From: Acidimicrobiia bacterium
GTDB lineage: Bacteria > Actinomycetota > Acidimicrobiia > IMCC26256 > JAMXLJ01
Reading direction: 5' to 3'
DNA length: 64,000 nt
NCBI GenBank assembly: GCA_024281095.1
Contig: JAMXLJ010000011.1
Coordinates: 1 to 64,000 of the forward strand
In this document: positions 52,464 to 60,846 of the stretch, in pieces
Layout of the letters: every line of letters starts with the position of its first letter
Position numbering within the stretch: position 1 is the first letter of the stretch
Notes under the pieces: model-generated
What the model saw: only the letters and a program-made list of their open reading frames with translations
What the model was told of the DNA's origin: nothing
Databases searched by the model: none
Position numbers and translations under genes: made by a program

Positions 52464-54563
52464 TCAGGCGGCGAGCTCTTCCACCGCGGGTGCGTCCTCG
52501 ATGCGCACCCGCGGCATGACACGGTCGACCCAGCGGGGCAGCCACCAGTTCGCGTCACCGAGCAGTTCCATCGTCGCCGGTACGAGCACGACACGCACGA
52601 TGGAGGCGTCGACCGCGACCGCGACCGCCAGACCGAGGCCGATGAGCTTGAGGGCCCGGATGTCGGCGACGACGAAGCTCCCGAACACGAACACCATGAT
52701 CAGCGCGGCGGCCGTGATCACGCGGGCAGTGCTCGCGAGCCCTTCCGCGACGGCGGTCGCATTGTCGCCGGTGCGGTCGTAGTGCTCGCGCACCGCGCTG
52801 AGCAGGAACACCTCGTAGTCCATCGACAAGCCGAAGACGATCGCGAACAGCATCATCGGCACCCACGGCTCGATCGGACCGGGGCTGACGCCGAGGAGAC
52901 TGCCGCCCCATCCCCACTGGAACGTCGCGACGATCACACCGTACGCGGCGCCGATCGACAGCAGGTTCATGACGACCGCCTTCAGCGGCACGAGCACCGA
53001 CCGGAAGACGAGCAAGAGGAGCAGGAAGCTCAACGCCAGCACTGCGCCGATGAAGATCGGCAGACGGCGGCCGATCACGTCGGCGAAGTCGACCGCGCTC
53101 GCGGTCTGGCCGCCGATGTGGGCCGCGAGCCCGGTGCCGCTCGTCGCGGCCGGCAGGACGCGGTCACGCAGTCGGTGGACGAGTTGTTCGGTTGCCTTGT
53201 CCTGCGGCCCGGTGCGCGGGTAGAGCGTCGCGAGCGCGGCCGAGCCCGCGGGGTTGGAGCGGAACTCCGTGACGGACGCGACGCCCGGCGTGGAGCGGAG
53301 CGCATCGGTGAGCCGGGGGAGCGCCGCCGTCGCCGTGGCGGTCGGCGTGTCGGCCACCACGAGGAACGGGCCGTTGGCGCCGCGACCGAAACCCTGTGCA
53401 ACGAGCTCGTACGACTTGTGCGTGGTGCTCGACGCCGGGTCGTTGCTCGCGTCGGCGTTGCCGAGCCGCAGGCTCAGGGTCGGGAGCGCGACGAACACGA
53501 GCACCGCGAGCCCGGCGAGCGCCACCGGGGCGGGGCGACGTTGCACGGTGCGGGCCCAACGGTGCCACATGCCCTCGCCGTCGGTCGCGGTGCGCCGGCC
53601 GACGTGGAAGCGGTCGATGTTGAAGCCGACGAAACCGAGCAACGCGGGCAGGAGCGTGATGGCCGCGGCGACCGCGACCGCCACCGCGATCGACGTTCCG
53701 ACTGCGAGCCCGTGCAGGAAGTTGAGCCCCATGAGGAACATCCCGAGCACGGAGATCATCACCGTGATCCCCGCGAAGACGACCGCGCGTCCCGACGTGC
53801 TCATCGCTTCTGCCACGGCCGCTTCGGGCGAGCGGGTGCGGTGGAGCGCGGCGCGATAGCGGGAGACGATGAACAGCGCGTAGTCGATGCCCACGCCGAT
53901 GCCGATCATGGCCGCGACCTGCGGTGCAAAGTCGGGAGTGGTGAACACGTTGGCGATCAGGCCGACCCCGACGAGTGACACGCCGATCCCGACGAGCGCG
54001 GTGAGGATCGGCAGCCCCATCGCGATCAGCGAGCCGAACGCGATCAGCAGTACGACGATCGCCGCGATCACACCGACGATCTCGCTCGCGGGCATGGAGG
54101 TGTTCCCGAACCAGTTGCCCGAGAACTGCACGTTCACGCCCTGGGCCTGCAGCGGCTTCGCGAGATCCTTGACGTCATTGGCGATCGTCTTGGGATGCGA
54201 GCCTGAGCCGTTCGCGGTCGTGATCGCGACGACACCGACGGCGCCGCCCGGTGACACCTGAAGCGGTTGGACGCCGACCACGCCGGGTGTCCTGGCGACC
54301 TTCGCGACGTACGCGTCGATGGCGGCCCGGTTGGTCCTGACGTCGGCGAAGACGATCCGGCCCTCGTCACCGTGACGCTGCGGGAAGTCGCGGGCGAGCC
54401 GGTCGTACGCGGCTTGGGAATCAGTGTGCGGGAGGCGGCCCGACGTGGCGTAGTCACCCTTGAGGGCAGACCCGCCCGCGACTGCGGCAAGGAACACGAG
54501 GATCCACGCCGCGACGACGAGGCGTCGGTGCCGGAACGACGTTTGGGCGAGGCGCGTCAGCAT
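52464..54563 (-). CDS. MMPL-family RND exporter
   Basis: A 699-residue membrane protein of the MMPL group with 12 helices in two halves: one N-terminal helix, a periplasmic loop (residues 33-160), five helices, a second hydrophilic stretch, and the second set. The conserved proton-path Asp residues lie in GIGVGIDYALFIVSRYR and FGLSMDYEVFLLSAVREHY. It exports lipids or hydrophobic compounds with proton motive force; in actinobacteria often cell-envelope lipids. AAGGA precedes the ATG. No associated biosynthesis genes are adjacent. Confidence 0.9.
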   Translation of the reverse strand: MLTRLAQTSFRHRRLVVAAWILVFLAAVAGGSALKGDYATSGRLPHTDSQAAYDRLARDFPQRHGDEGRIVFADVRTNRAAIDAYVAKVARTPGVVGVQPLQVSPGGAVGVVAITTANGSGSHPKTIANDVKDLAKPLQAQGVNVQFSGNWFGNTSMPASEIVGVIAAIVVLLIAFGSLIAMGLPILTALVGIGVSLVGVGLIANVFTTPDFAPQVAAMIGIGVGIDYALFIVSRYRAALHRTRSPEAAVAEAMSTSGRAVVFAGITVMISVLGMFLMGLNFLHGLAVGTSIAVAVAVAAAITLLPALLGFVGFNIDRFHVGRRTATDGEGMWHRWARTVQRRPAPVALAGLAVLVFVALPTLSLRLGNADASNDPASSTTHKSYELVAQGFGRGANGPFLVVADTPTATATAALPRLTDALRSTPGVASVTEFRSNPAGSAALATLYPRTGPQDKATEQLVHRLRDRVLPAATSGTGLAAHIGGQTASAVDFADVIGRRLPIFIGAVLALSFLLLLLVFRSVLVPLKAVVMNLLSIGAAYGVIVATFQWGWGGSLLGVSPGPIEPWVPMMLFAIVFGLSMDYEVFLLSAVREHYDRTGDNATAVAEGLASTARVITAAALIMVFVFGSFVVADIRALKLIGLGLAVAVAVDASIVRVVLVPATMELLGDANWWLPRWVDRVMPRVRIEDAPAVEELAA

Positions 54564-54865
54564 TGCGGGTTCCTTCGGCTCGGTGACAGCGGCGAGGCGC
54601 TCACTCGGTACGACGTATTCGAGACGACAAATGCGACGGTCGGCGAATGAATTCCTCGCGATGTGACCCAGGTCTCAGCGTGGCGGCACATCACCTTCTT
54701 CGACGGTCCGTCACCGCGGAACTCATCGCGCCGCCGGGTTCGTGGCGTCATCGGATCGATCGCGTGCATGATGCGACCCGTGCCGGTCGGCTGGCTCGCG
54801 GTCCGGGGCGCGCCGGCGGGTCTTTCAGCTCTCGGCGCGTTGTTCCTCGGCGTGCTGTTGCACGG
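54564..54865. other. 302-base intergenic region
   Basis: This holds the promoter of the MMPL gene (minus strand). TCTCGAATACGTCGTACCG near 54600 on the minus strand has dyad character (ACGTCGTAC / GTACGACGT) and could bind a regulator. On the plus strand a 33-codon frame (54768-54869, MMRPVPVGWLAVRGAPAGLS) with one hydrophobic segment could encode a tiny membrane protein, but I see no ribosome site. Otherwise nothing recognised. Confidence 0.4.
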
Positions 54866-54869
54866 CTAG
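54768..54869 (+). CDS. Possible tiny single-pass membrane protein
   Basis: A 33-codon frame beginning ATGATG. The protein is MMRPVPVGW, then AVRGAPAGLSALGALFLGVLLHG, one hydrophobic segment. No Shine-Dalgarno is visible. Its end overlaps the convergent gene end at 54866 by four bases. Coding is uncertain. Confidence 0.2.
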   Translation: MMRPVPVGWLAVRGAPAGLSALGALFLGVLLHG

Positions 54870-55300
54870 GTCCGGACGGGCTCCAGCAGGACGAGCGGGA
54901 TCTCCCGCTCGGTCTTCTTCTGATATCCGGCGTATCCCTTGTACGTGGCCGTGACGCGCGGCCACAGCTCCGCCCGCTCCTCGGGGGTCGCGATCCGTGC
55001 ATGCATCCGCTGTTTGGGCTTGCCGGCGAACGCGATCTCGACCTCCGGATGATCGCGGAGGTTGAGGAACCAAGCGGGATGATGATCGTCGCCGCCGCGC
55101 GACGCGACGATGACGACGGTGTCGCCTTCCTGCACGGGTGACGTGAGCAGCACGGTCCGCGGCCGGCCACTCTTGCGGCCGGTGGTCGTGAGCTCGAGGA
55201 CGGGCATCGGGCCGGCTTGCCAGCCCAGCCGCCCGCCGGTCAGCTTCAACACGGCCTGATGGAGCGAGTTCATCGCTTTCAGTTGCCAGTCCGTCGGCAT
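54866..55300 (-). CDS. F420H2-dependent (Ddn-like) oxidoreductase
   Basis: A 144-residue deazaflavin-dependent nitroreductase-family protein. PMPVLELTTTGRKSGRPRTVLLTSPVQEGDTVVIVASRGGDDHHPAWFLNL is the family core; TGRKSG binds the F420 phosphate tail. It reduces quinones or nitro compounds with F420H2. It is the last gene of the minus-strand run from 57473. Confidence 0.87.
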   Translation of the reverse strand: MPTDWQLKAMNSLHQAVLKLTGGRLGWQAGPMPVLELTTTGRKSGRPRTVLLTSPVQEGDTVVIVASRGGDDHHPAWFLNLRDHPEVEIAFAGKPKQRMHARIATPEERAELWPRVTATYKGYAGYQKKTEREIPLVLLEPVRT

Positions 55301-55318
55301 GAGCGAAGACTACGGGAT

Positions 55319-56353
55319 TCAGAGGCGGACTACCGTGCGACCCGTCGTGACCCGTCGCTGCATCGCGTCGAGCGCCCGGGGCAGTTCGTCGAACTTCACG
55401 TCCTGCCCGACGACGGCGCGGATGGTTTCGGCCGCGAGCAGCCGGAGCAGCGCCTCGTGAATGCGTCGACCGTCATCGCTCGACATGAAGTTGAAGCCGC
55501 TCGCGCGCTTCAGTGCGGCCGCGCCCGACGTGTACGCGAGGCACGCGCCGTACAAGGAGAAGTTGCCGAACAGGATGGGTCGCGGAACCAGCCCGGCTTC
55601 GTCTTCGGCCTCGATCCCCGACGCAAACCCGAGCAGCACGTGCCGGCCGTTGAAGGCCATGCACCGGTACGTCGCCTCGGTGACCGCGCCGCCCACGGAG
55701 TCGAACGCGACGTCGACGCCACGCCCGTCGGTCGCGTCGAGTACCGCGTCCACGAAGTCGGTCGTGCTGTGGTCGACGACGACGTGCGCCCCGAGCGAGC
55801 GGCAGAGCGCGACCTTCTCCGCCGAGCCTGCGACCGCGATGACGCGGGCGCCGGCCGCGACGCCGAGTTGCACGGCTGCGGAACCGGCGCCGCCGCCGGC
55901 CGCGTGCACGAGCAGCGTGTCGCCCGGGCCGACGCGCGCCCGTTCGTGCAGCGCGAGCCACGCGAGATGGAACGGCATCAGGATCGCGGCCGCGTCGGGC
56001 ATCGCGATCTCGTCGGGCATGACGAAGGTCATGTCGCTCGGCGCGACCGCGACTTCCGCGTATCCCCCGAATGCGCCGCTCGGCACCGCGGCCACCCGGC
56101 GGCCGACCCAGTGCTCCGCGCCCGGGCCCGCCGCGAGCACCCGGCCCAGCACCTCCATCCCGGGTGTGTACGGCAGCGGTGGCCGGACCGTCTGGTACCG
56201 CCCGTGGATCCCGTCGAGATCGTTGAGGTTCAAGGCGCAGGCACTGACTTCGATCTGCACTTCGCCCGGGCCGGGCGCGGGCGCGGCGACGTCGTCTTCG
56301 AGTCGCAGCACGTCGAGCGGCTCACCGAACTCGTGCACCCGCCACGCCCTCAT
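55319..56353 (-). CDS. Quinone oxidoreductase-like MDR protein
   Basis: A 344-residue medium-chain dehydrogenase without the structural zinc loop, so of the zeta-crystallin/NADPH:quinone reductase type. VHAAGGGAGSAAVQLGVAAGARVIA is the NADP motif; RGVDVAFDSVGGAVTEATYRCM and GRTVVRL are typical. The ATG at 56353 overlaps the stop of the upstream F420-type gene (ATGA). It probably reduces an enone or quinone. Confidence 0.87.
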   Translation of the reverse strand: MRAWRVHEFGEPLDVLRLEDDVAAPAPGPGEVQIEVSACALNLNDLDGIHGRYQTVRPPLPYTPGMEVLGRVLAAGPGAEHWVGRRVAAVPSGAFGGYAEVAVAPSDMTFVMPDEIAMPDAAAILMPFHLAWLALHERARVGPGDTLLVHAAGGGAGSAAVQLGVAAGARVIAVAGSAEKVALCRSLGAHVVVDHSTTDFVDAVLDATDGRGVDVAFDSVGGAVTEATYRCMAFNGRHVLLGFASGIEAEDEAGLVPRPILFGNFSLYGACLAYTSGAAALKRASGFNFMSSDDGRRIHEALLRLLAAETIRAVVGQDVKFDELPRALDAMQRRVTTGRTVVRL

Positions 56354-56847
56354 GTGAATGTCCAGCGCGTCGGAGAGCCGGTGAAGTCGCTCGACAGCAG
56401 TCCGAACACCACGTCGGGGCGGACCCGGAACGTCGCGTTGACGGCCGGGTCGAACATCTCGATGCCGTAGTCGGTCCCATATTTGGCGTTCTCGAGGTCG
56501 AGAACGCCGTGCAGCTCGTCGAGGTCCTCGACGAGCTGTGCCGTGCCCTCCATGACGACAGGTTCCGAAGCATCGTCGGTCGCGATCGAGCACCGCGGGT
56601 CGTCGAGCAGATTCCTGGTCTTGCGCGACCCGCGGCTCGAGCTGAACCACCACGCACCGTCGCGCCACATGCCCCACACGGGCATGACGTGCGGCCCCGC
56701 GCCGGCTGACGCCGTTGCGAGCCAGTAGTCGTGCGAACGTTCGAGTCGTTCCTCCGCCCACGACCATGGCAGCAGCCCCGTGCCCTCGGCCGGGCCGCGC
56801 ACGCCGTAGCCCGGCATGTTCGGTCGCTCGGCCCGCGGCGCGGTCAT
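56350..56847 (-). CDS. PPOX-class F420/FMN-binding protein
   Basis: A 165-residue split-barrel flavin/F420 protein. LERSHDYWLATASAGAGPHVMPVWGMWRDGAWWFSSSRGSRKTRNLLDDPRCSIA is the family core; SRKTRNL binds the cofactor phosphate. It starts in an ATGA overlap with the DLH gene and ends in an ATGA overlap with the MDR gene. Confidence 0.87.
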   Translation of the reverse strand: MTAPRAERPNMPGYGVRGPAEGTGLLPWSWAEERLERSHDYWLATASAGAGPHVMPVWGMWRDGAWWFSSSRGSRKTRNLLDDPRCSIATDDASEPVVMEGTAQLVEDLDELHGVLDLENAKYGTDYGIEMFDPAVNATFRVRPDVVFGLLSSDFTGSPTRWTFT

Positions 56848-57473
56848 CGCAGATGCTTGTCGAAGAACCCGACGAGCTTGCGCCACGCGTCGCGCGCCGC
56901 GGTCTCGTCGTAGCTGTCGGAACCGTCGCGCATGAACCCGTGCCCGGCATCCGGGTACACGACGACGTCGCCGGCATGGTTCCGGGAGACGGCGTCGATG
57001 TCGGCGGCCGGGATCCATTCGTCGGTGCCGCCGAAGAACATCAGCACGGGGCAGCTCGGCTCGCCGAGGGCCTGCGCGATGCCGGCGCCGTAGAACGGCG
57101 CCGCACACTGCACGTCGACGCCTCGGGTCGCGGCGAGATACGTCAGCCGGCCGCCCATGCAGAACCCGGTGATGCCGACGCGGGTGGTGCCCATGGCGCG
57201 GAGGATGGCGACCGCCTCGTCGAGATCGGCCTTGGCGTCGCCCCACCGAAGGGCCGTGAAGTGCTCCTGCGCCTTGTCGGGGTCGCTCCCGCCGAACCGG
57301 AAGAAGTGGTCCGGCGCGATCGCGACGAAACCCTCGCCGGCGAGCCGCTCGCAGACCCGCAGCAGCTGGGGGCTCGTTCCGTTGCCCTCGTGGACCACGA
57401 CGACGCCGGGCCATGGCGGCGCCGACCGCGGACGGGCGAGGAAATAGGGGAGCGCGGGCTCGGGCATGGACAC
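56844..57473 (-). CDS. Dienelactone hydrolase family protein
   Basis: A 209-residue alpha/beta hydrolase with the Cys nucleophile in GFCMGGRLTYLA, and DEWIPA and PDAGHGFMRDGSD for the Asp and His. It is similar in plan to the protein at 21905. The start is a GTG (57473), with an ATG two codons later. It is the first of four minus-strand genes ending at 54866, the next two coupled by ATGA. Confidence 0.85.
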   Translation of the reverse strand: MSMPEPALPYFLARPRSAPPWPGVVVVHEGNGTSPQLLRVCERLAGEGFVAIAPDHFFRFGGSDPDKAQEHFTALRWGDAKADLDEAVAILRAMGTTRVGITGFCMGGRLTYLAATRGVDVQCAAPFYGAGIAQALGEPSCPVLMFFGGTDEWIPAADIDAVSRNHAGDVVVYPDAGHGFMRDGSDSYDETAARDAWRKLVGFFDKHLR

Positions 57474-57538
57474 AACCTACGGCCCGGCGGACACATTGCG
57501 CGCCGTCCGACACGCAGGTCTGGGACGCACGTCTGGAA

Positions 57539-57565
57539 GGGAATGCCTGCCCCCGCCGATCCGTT
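57539..57565 (+). promoter_or_regulatory. Sigma-R/SigH-type promoter of lon
   Basis: GGGAAT (57539-57544), 18 bases, GTT (57563-57565). The same consensus and spacing as upstream of msrA (27197). Transcription would start near 57571, about 100 bases before the lon ATG. In Streptomyces, lon is in the sigma-R regulon. Confidence 0.55.
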
Positions 57566-57671
57566 CTACTGCTCGATCCAATCCTGTACCGACGACCGTT
57601 GACAGCTGCGGCTGCATTCCCGACGGGGGTGCCGACCGTGGTGCCGACACGAGCAAGCTAGCGAGGACGGA

Positions 57672-60023
57672 ATGCCCGACCACGCCGAACATTCAATCGA
57701 AACCCTGGCCCTGCCCCTGCTGCCCCTGACGACCGGCGTCGTGCTGCCGCAGATGGTGGTCACCCTCGCGTTGGAGACCGACGAAGCCCGTCAGGTCGCC
57801 GGCGCCGCCGCGTCGGGCGAGCGTCTCATGCTGCTCGTGCCCCGCATCGACGGCCGGTACGCGCGGGTGGGGACGGTCGCGCGCGTCGAGAACGACGGCG
57901 AGCTGCCGAATGGCACCGGCGCACTGGTGTTGCGCGGCCTGTACCGGGCCGTGGTGGGTGTCGGCGTGGCCGGCACCGGCGACGTGCTGTGGGTCGAGGC
58001 GGAGCCTGTCGACGAGAGCGGTGAGCCCACTGAGCGCGCGCGTGAGCTGGCGCGTGAGTACCGGGCGATCGTTGCCGCCATCGCCGAGCGCCTGCACTCC
58101 CGGCGCTTCGTCGAGGTGCTCGCCGGCGTGACCGACCCGGCTGCCCTGGCTGACACCGTTGGCTGGTGGCCCGACCTCAGCTTCGAGCGCAAGGTCGAGG
58201 CCCTGGAGACGCTGGACGTCGAGGCCCGTCTCGAGAAGGTCGTCGCCTGGGCCCGTGAAGCCCTGGGCGAGATCGAGCTCGCCGAGAAGATCCGCGGCGA
58301 GGTCACCGAAGGCATGGAGAAGACGCAGCGCGAATACCTGCTGCGTCAGCAGATGGCCGCGATCCGCAAGGAGCTGGGCGAAGGCGACGACGGTGACGTC
58401 GTCGAGGAGTACCGGCGCAAGATCGCGGACGCCGACATGCCCGAGAGGGCACGCGACGCCGTCACCCGCGAGGTCGACCGGCTCGAGCGCATGAGCGAGC
58501 AGAGCCCCGAGCACGGTTGGATCCGTACGTGGCTCGACACCGTGCTCGAACTGCCCTGGGGGACCTACTCCGAGGACAACCTCGACGTGTCGCAGGCGCG
58601 TGTCGTGCTGGACGAGGACCACACCGGCCTCGACGACGTGAAGGAACGCATCGTCGAGTACCTCGCGGTTCGCAAGCTTCGGGCGGAGCGTGGCCTGGCT
58701 GACACCGGTGGACGCGGCAACGGGTTGATCCTGTCGCTCGTCGGACCGCCCGGCGTCGGCAAGACGTCGCTCGGTGAGTCGGTCGCGCGCGCCATGAACC
58801 GCAAGTTCGTGCGCGTCGCGCTCGGCGGTGTCCGCGACGAGGCGGAGATCCGCGGTCACCGGCGTACGTACGTCGGGTCCATGGCGGGCCGGATCGTGCG
58901 TGCCATCAAGGAGGCCGGCACGATGAATCCCGTCGTGCTGCTCGACGAAGTCGACAAGCTCGGCGCCGACTGGCGGGGCGACCCGACCTCGGCGCTGCTC
59001 GAGGTGCTCGATCCGGCGCAGAACCACACCTTCCGCGACCACTACCTCGAGATCGAGCTCGACCTGTCGCACGTGCTGTTCCTCGCGACCGCGAACGTGT
59101 CCGACACCATCCCCGGTCCATTGCTGGACCGCATGGAGGTCGTCCGCCTCGACGGTTACACCGAGGAGGAGAAGGTTGCGATCGCGCGCGACCACCTGCT
59201 GGCTCGTCAGCTCGAGCGCAACGGGCTGAGCGCGGACGAGGTGCGCGTCACCGACGACGCGTTGCGGACGATCGTCGCCGACTACACGCGTGAAGCGGGC
59301 GTGCGGAATCTCGAGCGCGAGCTCGGCAAGCTCCTGCGGAAGGTTGCCGCCAAGCGCGCGAGCGGTGATGCCACACCGGTCACCGTCGAAGCGTCCGACG
59401 TGAGCACGTACCTCGGCCGTCAGCGGTTCTTCGCCGAGGAGGCGGCCGCCCGTACCGCCAACCCGGGGGTGGCGACCGGTCTCGCCGTCACCGGTGTTGG
59501 TGGCGACGTGCTCTTCATCGAGGCGACGTCGGCGCCCGGCGACCCGGGCCTCACGCTCACCGGCCAGCTCGGTGACGTGATGAAGGAGTCGGCCACGATC
59601 GCGCGGTCGTACGTGGCTGCCCACGCAGCCGAGCTCGGTATCGCGCCCGACGCGTTGAAGCGGCAGTTCCACGTGCACGTGCCTGCAGGCGCGGTGCCCA
59701 AGGACGGGCCGTCGGCGGGCGTCACGATGACCACCGCGCTGGTGAGCCTGCTCACCGATCGGCCGGTGCGAAGCGACGTCGGCATGACCGGCGAGGTCAC
59801 GCTCCAAGGTCGGGTGCTCCCGATCGGCGGGGTGAAGCAGAAGGTGCTCGCGGCGCAGCGGGCCGGGTTGACGACCGTCATCCTGCCGCAGCGCAACGGC
59901 GCCGACCTCGACGACGTGCCGGAGGACGTGCGCGAGCGCATGACGTTCCATCTCGTGGACGACGTGCGCGACGTGCTGCGGCTCGCGCTCGACGACGTCA
60001 CACCGGCGGTGCAAGCCGCTTGA
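57672..60023 (+). CDS. lon: ATP-dependent Lon protease
   Basis: A 783-residue LonA. N-terminal LAN domain (residues 1-200, LPLLPLTTGVVLPQMVV), coiled coil, AAA+ domain with Walker A GPPGVGKTS (about 357-365) and VVLLDEVDKLG, then the S16 protease with Ser681 (PKDGPSAGVTMTTALV) and Lys724 (GGVKQKVLAA), 43 residues apart as in E. coli. It degrades misfolded and regulatory proteins in the cytoplasm. The 5' region has a sigma-R-like promoter, suggesting stress induction; no HspR operator is seen. It ends in a long palindrome. Confidence 0.95.
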   Translation: MPDHAEHSIETLALPLLPLTTGVVLPQMVVTLALETDEARQVAGAAASGERLMLLVPRIDGRYARVGTVARVENDGELPNGTGALVLRGLYRAVVGVGVAGTGDVLWVEAEPVDESGEPTERARELAREYRAIVAAIAERLHSRRFVEVLAGVTDPAALADTVGWWPDLSFERKVEALETLDVEARLEKVVAWAREALGEIELAEKIRGEVTEGMEKTQREYLLRQQMAAIRKELGEGDDGDVVEEYRRKIADADMPERARDAVTREVDRLERMSEQSPEHGWIRTWLDTVLELPWGTYSEDNLDVSQARVVLDEDHTGLDDVKERIVEYLAVRKLRAERGLADTGGRGNGLILSLVGPPGVGKTSLGESVARAMNRKFVRVALGGVRDEAEIRGHRRTYVGSMAGRIVRAIKEAGTMNPVVLLDEVDKLGADWRGDPTSALLEVLDPAQNHTFRDHYLEIELDLSHVLFLATANVSDTIPGPLLDRMEVVRLDGYTEEEKVAIARDHLLARQLERNGLSADEVRVTDDALRTIVADYTREAGVRNLERELGKLLRKVAAKRASGDATPVTVEASDVSTYLGRQRFFAEEAAARTANPGVATGLAVTGVGGDVLFIEATSAPGDPGLTLTGQLGDVMKESATIARSYVAAHAAELGIAPDALKRQFHVHVPAGAVPKDGPSAGVTMTTALVSLLTDRPVRSDVGMTGEVTLQGRVLPIGGVKQKVLAAQRAGLTTVILPQRNGADLDDVPEDVRERMTFHLVDDVRDVLRLALDDVTPAVQAA

Positions 60024-60032
60024 TCACACGCA

Positions 60033-60078
60033 AGTTGGGACACTTTCCCGTCTGAGAAGGCGGCAAAGTGTCCCAACT
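60033..60078. repeat. Palindrome family 1 copy, bidirectional terminator
   Basis: Perfect 14-bp inverted repeat AGTTGGGACACTTT (60033-60046) / AAAGTGTCCCAACT (60065-60078), extending with one bulge to about 18 bp, with an 18-base centre. Between convergent lon and livF. Best member of the family. Confidence 0.75.
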
Positions 60079-60090
60079 GCGCGAGTGCGG

Positions 60091-60846
60091 TCAGGCGTGT
60101 GAGCCGTTCGACGCGGCGGGGAGCAGGCGTTCCGACAGGTCGCCGAGCTCGGAGGCCGGGCCGTAGTAGTTGACCTGGCCGTGGTTCAACACCGCGACGT
60201 CGTCGGCCAGCGCGAGTGCGTGCTTCACGTGCTGCTCGATGAGCAACAACGCGGCACCTTCGTCGCGGACCTTCCCGAGCGTGCGGTACACCTCTTCGAC
60301 CACGATCGGAGCGAGGCCGAGCGACAGCTCGTCGGCGATGAGCAGTCGAGGTGGGTTCACGAGCACGCGCGCGAGCGCGAGCATCCGTTGCTCGCCTCCG
60401 GAGAGCGTGCCCGCGTGTTGCTTGCGCCGTTCGCCGAGGCGGGGAAAGAGCTCGTAGGCGCGCGCGACCGCCTCGGGTGCAAGCTTCCGCCCGAGGTCGA
60501 CGCGGAACGCGAGCAGGAGGTTCTCCTCCACGGTGAGGGACGCGAACACCGACCGTCCCTCGGGTGCGTGGGCGACGCCGAGGCGGGCGATCCTGTACGC
60601 CCGGACGCCGGTGACGTCGTTGCCTTCGAACAGCAGCTTGCCGGCCGTCGGCGCGACGAGTCCCGAGCACACGCGCGCGACCGTCGTCTTGCCCGCGCCG
60701 TTCGAGCCCAGCAGCGCGACGACATGACCGGGCGGGATCGACAGCGACACGCCGAACAAGGCCCGGAAGGGCCCGTATCCCGCCTCGACGTCGCGCAGCT
60801 CGAGGAGCGGCGCGGCCTCGGGGCTGCGCGGGGTGGAAGTCGTCAT
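60091..60846 (-). CDS. livF: Branched-chain amino-acid-type ABC transporter ATPase LivF
   Basis: A 251-residue ATPase of the LivF class. Walker A GSNGAGKTT, AHAPEGRSVFASLTVEENLLL, signature LSGGEQRMLALARVL, and the LivF-type ADELSLGLAPIVVEEVY. It powers import of an amino acid or similar hydrophobic/aromatic acid. Its ATG overlaps the livG stop (ATGA). Confidence 0.92.
   Translation of the reverse strand: MTTSTPRSPEAAPLLELRDVEAGYGPFRALFGVSLSIPPGHVVALLGSNGAGKTTVARVCSGLVAPTAGKLLFEGNDVTGVRAYRIARLGVAHAPEGRSVFASLTVEENLLLAFRVDLGRKLAPEAVARAYELFPRLGERRKQHAGTLSGGEQRMLALARVLVNPPRLLIADELSLGLAPIVVEEVYRTLGKVRDEGAALLLIEQHVKHALALADDVAVLNHGQVNYYGPASELGDLSERLLPAASNGSHA

Noticed and set aside
57480-57671. HspR (HAIR) operator upstream of lon
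   Set aside because: No CTTGAGT-N7-ACTCAAG-like sequence is visible in the 198-base gap.
57693-60014. Very long open frame antisense to lon (and similar ones antisense to mrpD, fumC/MMPL and others)
   Set aside because: High-GC codon bias keeps the opposite strand open. The translations are rich in Arg, His and Val with no domain, and the sense genes have clear motifs.
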